Shown: positions 12,202-24,690, counted from the stretch's first letter. The stretch: DNA of 64,000 bases from Tolypeutes matacus (GCA_026826555.1 JAKSZT010054458.1:1209481-1273480), one strand, 5' to 3'. Numbers and translations are program-made. Notes: a model not told the origin generated them from the letters alone.

Positions 12202-14024
12202 GAAGAGCAGTATACCAAAGATTTTGTGAATATGTTTTTGAAACACCACACTTCATTGATTTAAGACAGGTTTTGGTACTTTGTGCTCCAAATAAGTTTC
12301 CAACTTATTGAACAGCTTCAAAAAAGCAGATGATCTAAGGGAATTAATATCTCCAATTCTTTGGTCAACATTTGTTCCAGAATTTCTAAGAGTTGTTTAA
12401 GACTATAATAGTTATAAATGGGAAAGTATCCTGTAATCCAAAGAGGAAAAACTCTAAAAATCTAAACCACAGTTGATTCATCATTTGAATTATTTTCTTC
12501 AGATTTCCGAAGAAAGGAGAGTTTTTGAAATTCAAGCTTTAGTGTCAGAAGAGGGGAAAGCCCTAACTAGTTGACTAAGAGGCTACAAGTGATGGAATAA
12601 CAACAATTTGATACTTATTAGGAATCAGGAAGAATGTCCCAACCCGGAAAACCCAAACATCATTGCAGCCAAACAAGAAACATTTCTGCATTTAGCTAGG
12701 TTTAAAAAAATTTTTACTCAAGATTTTGAGATTGCTGACTGGGAGAAGAATCAATTACCTTAGTGACTTTTGTTGCTTTTCATCTTCAGTGATGAATGTA
12801 GCAGCTAAACATGGAGCTTTGACTTTTTCTGCAACTGCTACTGTTTTCCCTTTCAGAAGCTCTGGAGCCAGTCTATAACTATTAGGCCTAAAAGATAGAT
12901 AAGCCTTATCTTCTGCCTCTTGGTCTGATTCTTGATTTGTCAGAATTTCTTTGCATCTGAGCTGAATTCAGGAGTCAACTTCAGAGAACAAATCCCAGGA
13001 AGTAAGACAAATCTAGCTAAGAAGAAAAATAACACTTTACAAATAGCAACAATAGGACCCTCTCAAACTGGTATATCCTCTTTCTTCAGGAGGAAAGGGG
13101 AAAACATAAAATGCAGTGGCTATTGCTTTCTTTAGAGAAATGAGAAAAATGGTGGATTGTGATTATGGGTGAAAATTGGAAGTCTTTGGGACCTGAAAAG
13201 GAAAAGTGAAATTAGAGAAACAGAAAAGTAATGAGTGCACTGGCAGAAAATTGAAAGTCTTTTTCTAATACATCATGGGTCTTGATGGGAAAGGCACTGT
13301 GGTGTTTGGTATAAACTTAAAGGAGAGAACCAAGCAATGGGAACACTAAATATGAAGAATTTAAGAGCTTATGAATGTTAGGGGATTCCAGGGGCATTCT
13401 CTCCCACTTTGCCTTTACACTTGAGTTTGTACTAGAAGACTATAGTGTTGATCCAAGTCAAATTAATTTCCTACTCCCCCAAACCAGAATGATTTATAAC
13501 TAGTAGTATACCATCTGTTGGTGTTAGCTTGGGTGATTCTCTCTAATGCTAATTAACAACTCATAAAGGGCTCTATGGGCAAGAAAGGCAAACAATAACT
13601 TCATGAACCCAAACATGAATTTTTGGATGTTTCCAAAGTGAAGAAATTAACACTTCATCTTAATCTAAACCAATACCCTTTTAATGGTCCCCAGGCCCTC
13701 AGGGGTCTGCCTTCTCACTTTTGGTTCAGTTCTTTCCCATTTTCATCCCACCCTGCCCTCACCATCATATTTTTATTGGATACATCAGGGGAAAGTTTAA
13801 AGTCTGGGCCCTGAGGAAAACATTCAGAAAAGGTAACTTTACCTCTGCTAGCTTCAGATAAGAAAGCTTTTTCTTTGATAGGTCCCTTCACACTAGAAGG
13901 GAAGCTTGGACAGTATTTACAAAATGTGAGAAATCTAGTGTGAAAAGAAAAGAAATGTCTGCCTTCAGAATTACCATTTCATAGTACAGTGAGATTATCA
14001 CAAAAATCAAGAGTCTTGCCTTTC
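12202..14024. other. Intergenic DNA, no recognised feature
   Basis: About 1.8 kb of apparently unique sequence. No exon-like structure with convincing splice sites noticed. Confidence 0.5.
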
Positions 14025-14160
14025 AGTCCTAGATTTACCACTGAGCTATGTATGACCTTGGGAAAGTCATTTAACATCTCTGGTTCTTGGTTTCCTTATC
14101 TCTCAAATGAGAAAGTTGGACTGGCTATTCTAATATATGTTATATTCTAAAATGACATGA
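14025..14160 (+). mobile_element. MIR SINE
   Basis: Core MIR wording: GTATGACCTTGGGAAAGTCATTTAACATCTCTGG followed by TTTCCTTATCTCTCAAATGAG. Ancient, diverged, no clear TSD. Confidence 0.85.
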
Positions 14161-15044
14161 TTATATACCAACATGCTTCAAAAGTTATTAGCCATGGGAT
14201 ATGTGCCACTATCCTTGAGGCCTACAAAATTATTTTCCATGCCTGGAAATGACCCTTTCTTAAACCAGTGTGAAAACTACTCCAGAAGACACTTCACAAG
14301 CAGGCAGATGTGGGCAGTGTGTCTTCCTGCATAATGACGCCAGCTTTGTAATACTACCACTCTTCCCCTTTCTACTTCCCTCAGTGATTCTTCACCCTAG
14401 ATTCCTAATACCTCTCCAGGGCTAGAAGTCACACAGAGAATTATGGGTTTCCTCAGAGCCATCATGGCCAGCATTACCTAATGCCTCACAAACCTTGTGT
14501 GCTTTGCCTATTAGATGTCAGGGATAGCAAAATATCTTACATTATAAAAGTAAGGATCATGTGGTGGAAGAGATAAAGATTGTCTTTGGATTTATTTAGT
14601 TAGTCCCTTTTGCTTCTCAAAATAAACATCTTTGTGCACAGTTAAAAGCTTTCCAAGATGTTCAAAAGGGAAGAGGAAATTCTTGCCAAAAACTTAAGCC
14701 CAGCCAGACAGGGATACTGAAAATTTGCTGCCTGTGGAAACACGTGGCCAGACAGGATGTGTGTGTGTGGGGGGTGCAGTAGTAAGTGTTCAATTGATGG
14801 CAGTGAAGAGATCTGGTAATTCAGAGGCTATGTTCAGGTTTCCCAGGCAGAGTGTACAGGGTCTGACAACTCCATTTAGAGTTCACATTCAGCTGTGATT
14901 CACAGCACACTAAGTCTATTTACAGACTTACAACTTGACAAACCTTGGTCCTTATGGTTGGAGGGGTAAAGAGAAACACTTCTCTCACTCTTCTCACAGT
15001 TTTAGTTCTGCTTCCAATTCTTAGCAGTTGCAAAATGCTTCAGA
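14161..15044. other. Intergenic DNA, no recognised feature
   Basis: No gene or named repeat recognised. A short GT/GGGG tract lies at 14757-14775. Confidence 0.5.
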
Positions 15045-15262
15045 AGATTTAGGCTGAAGATCCCTGTCTGCAATTTAATAGCATATGACCTTGGGCAAAA
15101 TACTTAACAATCTCTGAGCCTCAACTTTCTTATTCATAAAATGGTGATAATAATACCTGTTCTACTTTCCTAACAAGAATGTTGTGAAGATCAAATGAAA
15201 AAACATAAAGGGAAAAAACACTTTGTACATTGAAAGGCACTGTGTAAACATGAGTTATTTTT
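15045..15262 (+). mobile_element. MIR SINE, interrupted on its right
   Basis: Contains GACCTTGGGCAAAATACTTAACAATCTCTGAGCCTC and AAAATGGTGATAATAATACC, both MIR wording. The retroposon at 15263-15856 inserted at its 3' end. Confidence 0.85.
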
Positions 15263-15856
15263 TTATTTTTAAAACAATTTATTGAAGTATATCATTTGTA
15301 TATGGACATATATAGATAATAAGTGTATAGTAAAAGTTGTGAACTTACAAAGCAAACATACAAAACATCATGCAGGGTTCCCATACATTACCCCACCACA
15401 AATACTTTGCTTTGTTGTAGAACACTTGTAACAAATTCTGAAATACCATTGTCAAAGTATTACTACTAACTGTAGTCTGTATCTTACATTTGGGGTATTT
15501 TTTCCCCAACCCACACTATTATTTTGTTGTTGTTGTTCGTAAACCATATACTTTATCTAAAGTATACAATCAATGGCATTTGGTATAATCAATGAATTGT
15601 GAATTCATCACTTCAATCAATATTAGAACATTTTCATTACTCAAAAAAAAAAAAAAAAAGCCCACTATCATACCCATAGGTTAGTGCTACTAATTAAAAA
15701 TCCTATGATGTGCTTTCACCATTTTTATTCATTTCTAAACATTTACAAATAATTTTTTTTACCAATTCTGCACAGATTAAACCTCAGCTTTCCATTCTCT
15801 AACCACATTCTATTCCCAAGTGACTTATATTCTAGTTACTAACTGCATGAGTTTGC
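15263..15856 (-). mobile_element. Poly(A) retroposon, family 2, near-complete copy
   Basis: Precise 16-bp TSD AACATGAGTTATTTTT at 15247-15262 and 15857-15872. T-rich left end is the 3' tail of a minus-strand insertion. Bases 15555-15645 match the copy at 7511-7842 (AGTATACAATCAATGGCATT and following). An A/T-only tract at 15642-15659 is internal. Likely L1-mobilised, possibly an L1 3' UTR or a non-autonomous derivative. Confidence 0.8.
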
Positions 15857-15872
15857 AACATGAGTTATTTTT

Positions 15873-16400
15873 AACTATCAGGTATCTCCTCCTCTCTGCT
15901 CTTTCCTGTACCTCATCTGTTTCTTTGTCCTTAAGCAACTTCATGATCTTCTCTTGGTCCAAGATTCTCAAAATGGTTAAAGATCAGCTTCTTAAGCATG
16001 AGCTTGTTACTAACCAGGCAAAACCTGCATCTACATGTGGTCTACCTCTCCGTTAAGAGGCAAATCTACAACTTTTAGTACAACCTCATTTATTTCAGCA
16101 CTTATGCCTCAATCATTTAGGGGCTCTGTGCTCCCATGCTGGGGATACAAAATTGAATGGGCAGGTCCAGCCCGTAAGGAACACATCGTCACATCTAAGC
16201 ACTCCAGACTAGCTGAATAGTAATCTGCAGCTGAATCTTCTCTCTCTGGCCACCTGCTCCCTAGAGCTCAGTTTATCTGGACCCTTTGAGACGAAAGTTC
16301 AACTTTGAAGTCCCTCAATCCTGCTGCTTAGACAAGGCAGGGAACTCAATCCAATTTCTCCCTAAAATTATTTTACTCATTCCTTTCTTGACTGACTATA
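15873..16400. other. Intergenic DNA with a possible ancient repeat
   Basis: No gene seen. Bases 16090-16180 (ATTTAGGGGCTCTGTGCTC...GGGGATACAAAATTGAATGGG) resemble a widespread old mammalian repeat that I cannot name with certainty. Confidence 0.4.
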
Positions 16401-16857
16401 ATGAGTTAAATTATGTCCTCAAAAAAAGATGTGTTGAGGTCTAATCCTCAGTACCTCCGAAAGTAACCATGTTTGGAAATATGTGGAACAAGGTACATTA
16501 AAAGGAGGCCATCCTGGTGCAGGGTGGGCCTATGCTCCAGTAGGACTGGTGTCCTTATAAGAAGAGAAAAATTTGAACACACAGACACAGGAGGGGAGAA
16601 TGCCATGTGAAGAGGCAGACACCGGGGAGAAGACCACGTGGAGATGGAAGTAGAGATTGGAGTTATGCTGCCTCAAGCCAAGAAATGCAAAGGATTGCTG
16701 GCCCCTGCCAGAAACCCAGGAGATAGGCATGGAACAAATTCTTTGCTAGAGATGTCAGAGGGAGCATGATTTGAGATTTCTAGCCTCCAGAATAGTGAGG
16801 CAATAAATTACTGTTGTTTGTGATATTTTTGTTATGGCAGCCCCAGGAAACTAAGAC
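16401..16857 (+). mobile_element. MLT1-type solo LTR
   Basis: About 457 bp starting TGAGTTAAATTATGTCC and ending GGAAACTAAGACA. It follows the MLT1 order: CCTCAGTACCTC, GACTGGTGTCCTTATAAG, AAGCCAAGAAATGC, TAGCCTCCAGAATAGTGAGG, CAATAAA signal near 16801. No clean TSD found. The 66-codon minus ORF inside is not a gene. Confidence 0.85.
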
Positions 16858-17033
16858 ACTGACCTCATACCTCCTTTCCCCCCACCTCCCCCACCCCCCC
16901 ACCCCAATTCAATACAAGCTGTTGAGGTTTCACCAATATTGGCTTCCCTATTAGACAATGAGAACTGATTCCACTTGCATCCACATAGCTTAACTATGGA
17001 GAACTGAGATCACCTGTAGCGACATGACTTACT

Positions 17034-17475
17034 ATTTGTTGTAGGAAATGCTTGCCCAGGAAGTTAAACCTGTAGTGCAATAAAGAATTCCACTGTTTGC
17101 ATCAGGAAATTCCTGAAAAACAATTTATTTGAACAATAAATTGTTCATCTGACAGGCAAACAGACTCCTCTGGACAGATTACTCACCTGGGCAGAAGATT
17201 CCCAAGCAGCAGTTTATTTATCAAGCCTTGCTTCAAGACCCTCCCATTACTGTGTCCATAAATCTTAAACTATAATATTATAAACATTTCCCAATCTTAA
17301 TCTGACCCACACATTAAAAGACCCACACCCAAACCCTATAAATAATTTCTGCCTCTGACCTCCTCGTCTGAGAGGACTGTCAAGCTGGTGCTCTCCCTCA
17401 CTGCAGTCAGTTTGATAAACTTAGCCCTACTTCATCAACAGATTATGCTGGGGGTTGCTTGGGGAGTTGGCAGGC
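17034..17475 (+). mobile_element. Possible ERV LTR
   Basis: Shows LTR-like order: a long U3-like part, a TATA-like CCCTATAAATAA at 17334-17345, then a CT-rich stretch. The family is not recognised and no TSD was found, so this is tentative. Confidence 0.35.
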
Positions 17476-17642
17476 AAAAAATTAGTGCATCAATCAGCAA
17501 AGCAAGAGAAACAGGGAAATATATTTTTTTAATTTAACCTTTGCTATTTCTTTAAAAAAGACCTCCATAATCATCATCATGTGAAAAATCAGAATTTTGT
17601 TACACTTCCTTATTCTTATTATATAATTAATATAATTAAGAA

Positions 17643-17867
17643 GGGAAGCGGCTGTGGCTCAATCAGTAGGGCTCCCGTTTACCATATGGGAGGCCCTGGG
17701 TTCGGTTCCCGGGGCCTCCTGGTGAAGGCAAGCCCGCCCGCACGGCGTGGTTGGCTGACCCAGCGAGCACAAGCAGCAAGGGGGGGGGATAAATGAATAA
17801 ATAAATAAAATCTTTAAAAAAAATAAAAATAAAATAAAATCTTAATAAAATATATATATATATATAT
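17643..17867 (+). mobile_element. DAS-type SINE
   Basis: Full head, B box GGTTCGGTTCC and AAATGAATAAATAAA tail, extended into a (TA)n run at 17849-17870. The TSD is ATAATTAAGAA at 17632-17642 and 17868-17878. Confidence 0.95.
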
Positions 17868-17920
17868 ATAATTAAGAATAGTTTGTATTTTGAATTACAT
17901 ATGAGGTGACACACCATAAT

Positions 17921-18141
17921 TTTTTTTTTTTTTTTTTAGGTACCAGGACCAGGGATTGAACCTGGGACCTCATATGTGGGAAGCCAGTGTTCAACCACTG
18001 AGCCACAAGGGCAACCCTGAGTTGGTTTTTTCATTTGTTTGCTTGTTGTGTGTTTTTGTTTTTTGGGGAGGCACTGTGGACCAAACCTGGACTTCCCATG
18101 TGGGAAGAAGGCGCTCAACTGCTTGAACCACATCCGCTTCC
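17921..18141 (-). mobile_element. Dimeric tRNA-derived SINE
   Basis: Two related tRNA-like units lie head to tail, 17939-18018 and 18066-18141. Each, on the minus strand, has an A-box-like CTCAGTGG/TCAAGCAG and a B-box-like GGTTCAATCC / GGTTTGGTCC. A single TSD, CCATAAT at 17914-17920 and 18142-18148, brackets both, so they probably inserted as one dimer. Confidence 0.75.
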
Positions 18142-18151
18142 CCATAATGTT

Positions 18152-18550
18152 TTATTTTGTTTTTAATAGATTTATTTTATTTATTTATTTCTCCCTCGGC
18201 CTCATTGTTTGGGCTCACTGTCTGCTCCCTGTGTCCATTCATTGTGCACTCGTCTTCTCTTTAGGAGGCACTGGGAACCGAACCTGGGACCTCCCATGTG
18301 GTAGAGAGGGGCTCAATCACTTGACCCACCCCCGCTCCCTACTTTGTTGTGTCTCTTATTGTGTGTCCTCTTTGTGTCTCCTTATTGTGTCATCTTGTTG
18401 TGTCAGCTCACCAGGCCAGCCCATCGGGTCAGCTTGTTGTCTTGCTCGCTGTCTTGTTCGTCTTCTCTAGGAGGCACCAGGAACCAAACCCGGGACCTCC
18501 CATGTGGTAGGCAGGCACCCAAATACTTGAGACACATTTGCTTGCCCCCC
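18152..18550 (-). mobile_element. Dimeric tRNA-derived SINE, long-linker form
   Basis: Two GGGACCTCCCATGTGG units (about 18260-18340 and 18470-18548) are joined by a linker of short TGTGTC-like motifs. Possible TSD CATAATGTT at 18143-18151 and CATATTGTT at 18551-18559. The first copy overlaps the TSD of the neighbouring SINE. The 143-codon and 75-codon plus ORFs are antisense to this SINE. Confidence 0.75.
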
Positions 18551-18689
18551 CATATTGTTGTAATTGCCTAAGCTTCTAGAAGGTTCCATGCAGTCCTGGG
18601 TATCTCCAAAGATCTTTCTATCTCAAAGCCCTTCCTTTTCTCTTTGTAGTAGAATAGAGAATTTGGCAGGTCTTTGTCCATGGTTCCTA

Positions 18690-19460
18690 GCAGATATCCT
18701 GTAAATCTTTGGAGGTTCTTGTGATTTGAGTGTCTTTATTATTCATGGTGGCCCCAGACTACACCTGACAGTTCATATGCTAATGTGATGACTCAGAGTG
18801 AGGCAAGCCACACCTGTAATCTTAGGGCAGGGGAAGGGGCTGGCCACACCAGAAGACCAACCATGTGAATAGGGGATTTTGAGGCACAGTATATCTCTGG
18901 GACTTCTGGGAGAGGAAGGAGACTGGACATAGAGTTCAACCATGAGGTCATTGATTTCACCAATCATGCCTATGTAATGAAACCCAATATAAACCCAATA
19001 TAAACTCAAAGCTTCAGTGAGATTTCATGATTAGTAAAGTTTATGGCTGTGCCAGGAAGGTGCCACATTCTGACTCTACATGGAGAGGGCACAGAAACTT
19101 GCATTTGAGACTCTCCCAGACCTTGCTCTACTACGTGTCTCTTCTTTTGGCTGATTCTTATTTGTATTCTTTTGCTATAATAAAACTATAATAAAAACTA
19201 TAGTGCTTTACTGAATTCTGTGAGTCATTCCAGCAAATTATTGAACCTGAAGGGGTCATGGAAACCCTAAATTTGTAGCCAGTTGGTCAGAAGTGCAGGT
19301 GGCCCTGGGAACCCCTGAACTTGGGATTCGTGTATGAGTAAGGACAGTGCTGTGGTGGACTGTGCCCTTAACCTGTGGTGTCTGCCTAAGTCCAGGTGGA
19401 CACACTCAGTCAGAAGTGTCTGAAGTCACTGCAGTCATTTGCAGCTGGTGTCACAAGTCT
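18690..19460 (+). mobile_element. ERV solo LTR, class not certain
   Basis: Recognisable mammalian LTR wording: CACACCTGACAGTTCATATGC, CAATCATGCCTATGTAATG, AATAAAACTATAATAAAAAC near 19180, GAGTCATTCCAGCAAATTATTGAACC, and CAGTTGGTCAGAAGTGCAGG. The ends are blurred and no TSD was found. Confidence 0.6.
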
Positions 19461-20169
19461 TTGTAGCCTATATACTCTCTGTTGTATTTCTTACATGAGC
19501 TGGAAAGTGATCAGCCAGTTGTGTTCCTACTAAAGTAATTGGCCAATATTTGAGGAATTTAACTGAAAGGCTTGAGAAGGGATATATTGGAGCTCGTTCT
19601 CTGTTCTCTGTTCACGCTAAGCAGATTTGGCTTGTAATCTGGCTCTCTTAGTCAGTTTGAAACCCTGGAAGTTTATCAAAAATGTCACACATGGAAATGA
19701 GCACTTGTAGCACTTGTTTAAATTCATGAAATAGCAGTCATTTTAGAGAGAAGAACTTGGTGAGTCAGAAGCCAATTGCACCAGCTCAGACATCTGGTCT
19801 GAGCCCAGCCAAACCTAGCCTGTTCGACTTTTTAAACCTAGAAAGTTGAAACCTATTTAGCAATTGTGATAGTCATCCATGCCCTGGCATATATCTTTTC
19901 TGAACGTTTTAGGCTTCAAAAAAGAAATATTTAAGTTCAGGATCTGCGTTTGGTTAACTTCTAACGGCTTTTATAATCTTTCTAGTAAGAATGTATCCTC
20001 TGGTAAATTGAGTCTTAATTTTTTTCTTTTATTCTAGGTTTATTTCAGAAAATCCAAAGGTGGCTGCTAATTTAAATTAGGGTATTTTACATGTGGAAAT
20101 TCAACATAAGCTCATTTCCTAAGCGGGTTCAGAAGCTGGAAAGACTAACATTTTTAGGGTACCAATGTA
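19461..20169. other. Intergenic DNA, no recognised feature
   Basis: No gene or named repeat recognised. Confidence 0.5.
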
Positions 20170-20335
20170 TCCAGCAGAGACCAAGATGCCTTCAAGTACA
20201 TTATCTTAATTTTGATACCAACTGTGTGAGATGGGTAGAAATCTCCCCATTTTAATGCTGAAACCAAAGCTCAGAGTTTAAGCAATTTATCTAAGAACTG
20301 TAGAGTCACATTGTAACATAGGTCTCCCTGATTTA
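20170..20335 (+). mobile_element. MIR-type SINE
   Basis: Pattern CATTATCTTAATTTTGATACCAACTGTGTGAGATGGG, then CCCATTTTAATGCTGAAACCAAAGCTCAGAG, then AGCAATTTATCTAAG: the antisense MIR/MIR3 layout. Diverged. Confidence 0.7.
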
Positions 20336-22660
20336 AAAACCTCTTCTGACTTACCTTACCATACTGTCACTGATTTTAAGTTCTAACCATTTTCTAATTG
20401 TGTTTTTCACTCAATTCTATCATTAATAAACGTTAGTGAATGTTATCATTCCAAAGAATGTAAGAGTTTTGTTTGTTTTTTTTAAGCAGAAACCAAGATC
20501 AAATAATGTCTGACATGTTAATCAAGATTTAAGGTCTTACTTAAGTGAACAAATATTTATCCTAAAATCAAACCACAAACCAAACTCTAATTCATGAATG
20601 TGCTCATTTGACTTCCCTGTTTAAAGGCATTATTCTGTTCTGTCATATACTTTACTCTCTGTTTTGGACATATATTTGTCCTTTAAATGTATTTTTAAAT
20701 ATTTTGTCCATAGATATCACGTGTGTTCATCTTATTAAAAAATTATTTGTCTAACATAAAAATTATAATGTATATCCTATTACATTTTGTAAACTGGTCA
20801 AATGGCCAAAACATTTTCAAAAAGCCATTTAACAGTTAATATTGTATTATCCTGTAGCATCTTAATTTAAAAGAAGAAACACCCTTCATATAGTCAGTAT
20901 ATCTGCAAAATTCTATTTTTTACTAAAGGTTCAAAATACTAAAGAGATTAAGTCATTTGGGACTATTTCTCTTTTTTAAATGTTTTATTATTTAAATGTT
21001 AAATAAGTAATTTGGGAATTCAGAAGACTTTCTCTTCTACTGCTTATTTTCATCTTCTCATGCTTTCTTCCCCTTGGTCTGTCTTCTATCCCATTCCATT
21101 TTTTATGCCTTCTTACATATAAGACATTTATCACACCCTGAAAGCACTGCTTGAGCATCTCTTCCATTTATTAGTAAGTTCAGTTCATTGGCATTTTAAT
21201 ATTTCATGACAGCAATCATGACCAGACATTCTCCGCCTTATTTTTCCATTTTACTTTCTTCCTCTTCCTCTATTTTTTTTTTTTCTTTCTCACATTTGAA
21301 TAGAGTATCTATATGAAACTGAAGGAAAACTGACTTTTAAAAAGGGATGGCCATCATCCGGTCATCAAGACTAAAGATGTTGGCGACTCAGGCTGGAATA
21401 GGATAGCAGATAGGGTAAGGAATGAATGGTGGCTGTGAAAACTATTCAGAGCTCGCTGATTAACATGGGGTGGGTGTGGGATGGCATGCTCGAGGGTGCT
21501 TCTTATGTTCCTGACTTACACAGTGAGTCAGTGGCAGTACTATGCACAGAATGGGAGAATACTGGAAAGAGTGCAAGTTTGGGAGAAAAAATCCTGAGTT
21601 AGATTTTTGGACAACACCTTGGATGTCAGAATGCATCATTCCCATCCCCCACAAGTTGCCTGTTTTCAGGACACATGTCTTTGGATGACCTGTTTCTAGA
21701 TCCTTCAGCTCTGGTTTCCCTTCTCTGGATGAGTCCTACTTTCCCAATATCGCACTTTAACAAAATCTTGATTGTGGCTCGTTTCCTCACTATTATATAT
21801 CCTAGGACATATAATAGTAGGCCCTTTATAAATATGTATAATTAGTTGTCGAAAGGAGAAATAAAGAAAAGTGGAGTGTGTCAAGGATACTTGGACCCAC
21901 AGAATAAAATGGTACATCTTGCAGGATTGTAAAACTTAATTTCATTTGATATTTTGTAAAAGATTTTAAATATCAAAACTCAAGTAATGTAACTTTTTAA
22001 AGTTATTTCAAATGGAATTTCATATTAAAGTGATGAGTGGGATGGGATTAGCTTTTAGGACAATAGCAAATATTCACATAGGCTGCTCCATAAGTATGAA
22101 GTCAGCATGACTCCTGGAATGTGAAACCAGTGAAAAGATGCAGCTCAGTTGGAAGAGAGGAGTTTATCGTTGGCCTGACTAGTTTGAGAGAGGTTATAGG
22201 GCCTGCAGAAAAGCTGATCTTTCTTGAAATGAAGACTGTCCCTTAGGGATTCCCCACACAAGACAAATAAAGTGTCATCTCTCACTTTTGTGCTTCCTTT
22301 CTATATTCAGAGCAAGGCAATTCTCTCTTGGTTATTCTTCGGTAGAATTCTACTGTGGCAAAAAAAGCCGGAACTGATGACCTCCTAGACGTGTATTTAA
22401 AATGATGTTTCTGAATGGGTAAAATAATATAACTGCAGCTTTCAGCTCAGACATAGCATAAAAGTGAAGAGACAACCACTGGTTTCCTCACACACTGTCA
22501 CTTCATCCATACATTAGTCTTTCTTTCCTGTCTTCTTATCCTCTAAATTTTAAAAGTCTCTCTAGTGAATGTGTAAGGTGGCTTAAAGGAAAGCCAAAGT
22601 CTTGATGAGAGAAACATATGAAATTTGATTTGTGGAGGGTTTTTATATTTCAAGGTACTA
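20336..22660. other. Intergenic DNA, no recognised feature
   Basis: About 2.3 kb, AT-rich, apparently unique. Minus ORFs at 21460-21654 and 21705-21917 (64 and 70 codons) have no recognisable content. Confidence 0.5.
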
Positions 22661-22664
22661 TCAA

Positions 22665-22860
22665 CTTTCTTCATTCATTTGTCAACAATTATTTATTGAA
22701 AATCTGCCCTGTGCCAGGAACTTTTGAATGATAGGGGAGAAAGCAATGAATATGACAGACATACAAGGCGCCTGCTGCCTTGTAGCTCATATTCTAGAAT
22801 GGTGGGAGATGGAAGGGAAGCAGACAATGATTGAGTAATCAATAAATGAACAAAATACTT
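22665..22860 (+). mobile_element. Ancient mammalian interspersed repeat
   Basis: Follows the order CATTCATTTGTCAACAATTATTTATTGAAAATCTGCCCTGTGCCAGG, GAGAAAGCAATGAATATGACAGAC, TGTAGCTCATATTCTAG. This is a common old mammalian repeat; the exact family name needs RepeatMasker. Confidence 0.55.
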
Positions 22861-23049
22861 TCAATTAATAACCAGATAAACAAAGACAATAAAATAAGGT
22901 GACATAATATAGAATGACTCTGGAGGGGCAACTCTTTTAGAGTGGGTAGTCACAGAAAGTCTCTGTAAAGAGAAAATAGGGCAGAATTTCTCTGACTTCG
23001 TGAAGAACTTTAAAAGCTTTCTATTCTAGAGTCCTCTAAGATCCTCTAA

Positions 23050-23165
23050 TAGATGAAAATACATAGGTGCTGGGAATCTATCTATATTTATAGATGAGAA
23101 AACTGAGACCAATAGAGGTTAAAGTCTTGTCACAGACAGGTACACAGCTATCCCATTCAAAGCCT
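23050..23165 (-). mobile_element. MIR-like fragment
   Basis: ATAGATGAGAAAACTGAGACCAATAGAGGTTAAAG followed by CAGGTACACAGCTA matches the antisense MIR core. Short and diverged. Confidence 0.65.
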
Positions 23166-23681
23166 GGACAGGTATAGCCCTGCAGGCAATAGCTTGGCCA
23201 GCAGATAGCTTGTTTGTGCTTATTAGAAGACAGTGCCCCCTTTCTCTGGGCAGATGCCATAATGCAATGCCCAACCCTCACAAATGTACATGACATCCCT
23301 GATCACAAATCTGGGAACCAGAAGGTGACCCTGCTTCTCTGGCTGGGTAGAAAATCAAGTCCTCTAGGAATAGAGTGACTTTCTCAGGGAGCATGTGTGT
23401 GACTGATGTCCCTTAGTTATATAAGTTTAGGATGAGTAAGTACCCATGCTTCTGGAGGAAGGGTGTGGTGGGGATCTAGGGCTCTATCAGGGACTCCCCC
23501 TAATGCCCCTTGGTAAGCAGACCTTTTTGCTGTGAAGGATTAGCTACTCACACTCTACTAGTAGGGAAAAGGCTAACCCCTCCTAACTGAGACAAAATCA
23601 GAGAAACCTATTATTAGTATGGACCAGAGAGGGTCCTAACTAAGGCTCAGTGTCAACTAAAAGCAACAGCATCTCTGGGAT
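23166..23681. other. Intergenic DNA, no recognised feature
   Basis: No gene or repeat recognised. Confidence 0.5.
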
Positions 23682-23698
23682 AAAATTGGCTTGAAGTA

Positions 23699-23882
23699 GG
23701 GAAGCGGCTGTGGCTCAATCAGTAGGGCTCCCGTTTACCATATGGGAGGCCCCGGGTTCGGTTCCTGGGACCTCCTGGTGGGGGCAGGCCTGCCCGCATG
23801 GCGTGGTTGGCTGACCCAGCGAGCACAAGCAGCAAGGGGGGGATAAATGAATAAATAAATAAAATCTTTAAAAAAAAAAAAA
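23699..23882 (+). mobile_element. DAS-type SINE, young-looking copy
   Basis: Full-length head, B box GGTTCGGTTCC and the standard tail. Perfect 16-bp TSD AAAATTGGCTTGAAGT at 23682-23697 and 23883-23898. The perfect TSD and intact sequence suggest a recent insertion. Confidence 0.95.
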
Positions 23883-23899
23883 AAAATTGGCTTGAAGTG

Positions 23900-24469
23900 T
23901 TGAAAGGTTGAACCAGAGGGTATTGGTGGTTGTGGGTCCTTAAGGTGGCAGATCCTATCTATGTATCAGTTAGGTTTAGGTTCATGTGCAAGTAAAAAAT
24001 AACCCAAATAGTAATTTAAACTAGATAGCTTATTTCTCTTTCATAAAAAAAGAGGAAGTCTGGAAGTGGATAGTTTTTGTCAGGGTTCCAAGCTGCTTCT
24101 ATCTTTTTGCTCTACCATATTTGACTTCTATTCCCAAGGTATCATCATGGTTCAAGATTATATCCATCTTCCTCGTAGCATTAAGGAGAAAAAAGACAAA
24201 GAAAGTTCTGTATAACACATCTACTTACATCTCATTGGCCAGAATGCAGTCATATGACCTGTGTGCAAGGGAGGTTTGGAAATATAGTCTATTAGCTGAG
24301 TGGCCAGGTGCCCAGCTGAAATGTGAGTTCTGCTTGTAAGAAGCAACATGAATGGATATTGCCAAGCAACCAGTAGTCTCTGCTATGCCATGATGACCCT
24401 GGTCTCTCCTATGTCACATCTGTGGCTTGAGGAGGGTCAATGTGAGAGAACTGAAAGAGCTGGTCCTTA
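23900..24469. other. Intergenic DNA, no recognised feature
   Basis: No gene or named repeat recognised. Confidence 0.5.
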
Positions 24470-24690
24470 AGAGTTGTAATATTTGGGAGCTGACTCTGCC
24501 ACTTACTAGCTGGGTGACCCTGCACACATACTTTTTTAGCCTTAGATTTTTTTTACATTGAGAGAATAAAGACAATATCTAATGTATAGACTTTCCTGAT
24601 GAGTTAGAGGTAATACTTATAAGGACAAAGGCATCTAACAGTACCTGTCATATGAGCGGAGCTCAGTAAATATGAGTTTAGTTCCTTCTA
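24470..24690 (+). mobile_element. MIR SINE
   Basis: MIR wording: GACTCTGCCACTTACTAGCTGGGTGACC, then a splice-like CCTTAG stretch, TGATGAGTTAGAGGTAATAC, and GCGGAGCTCAGTAAATATG. Confidence 0.85.
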
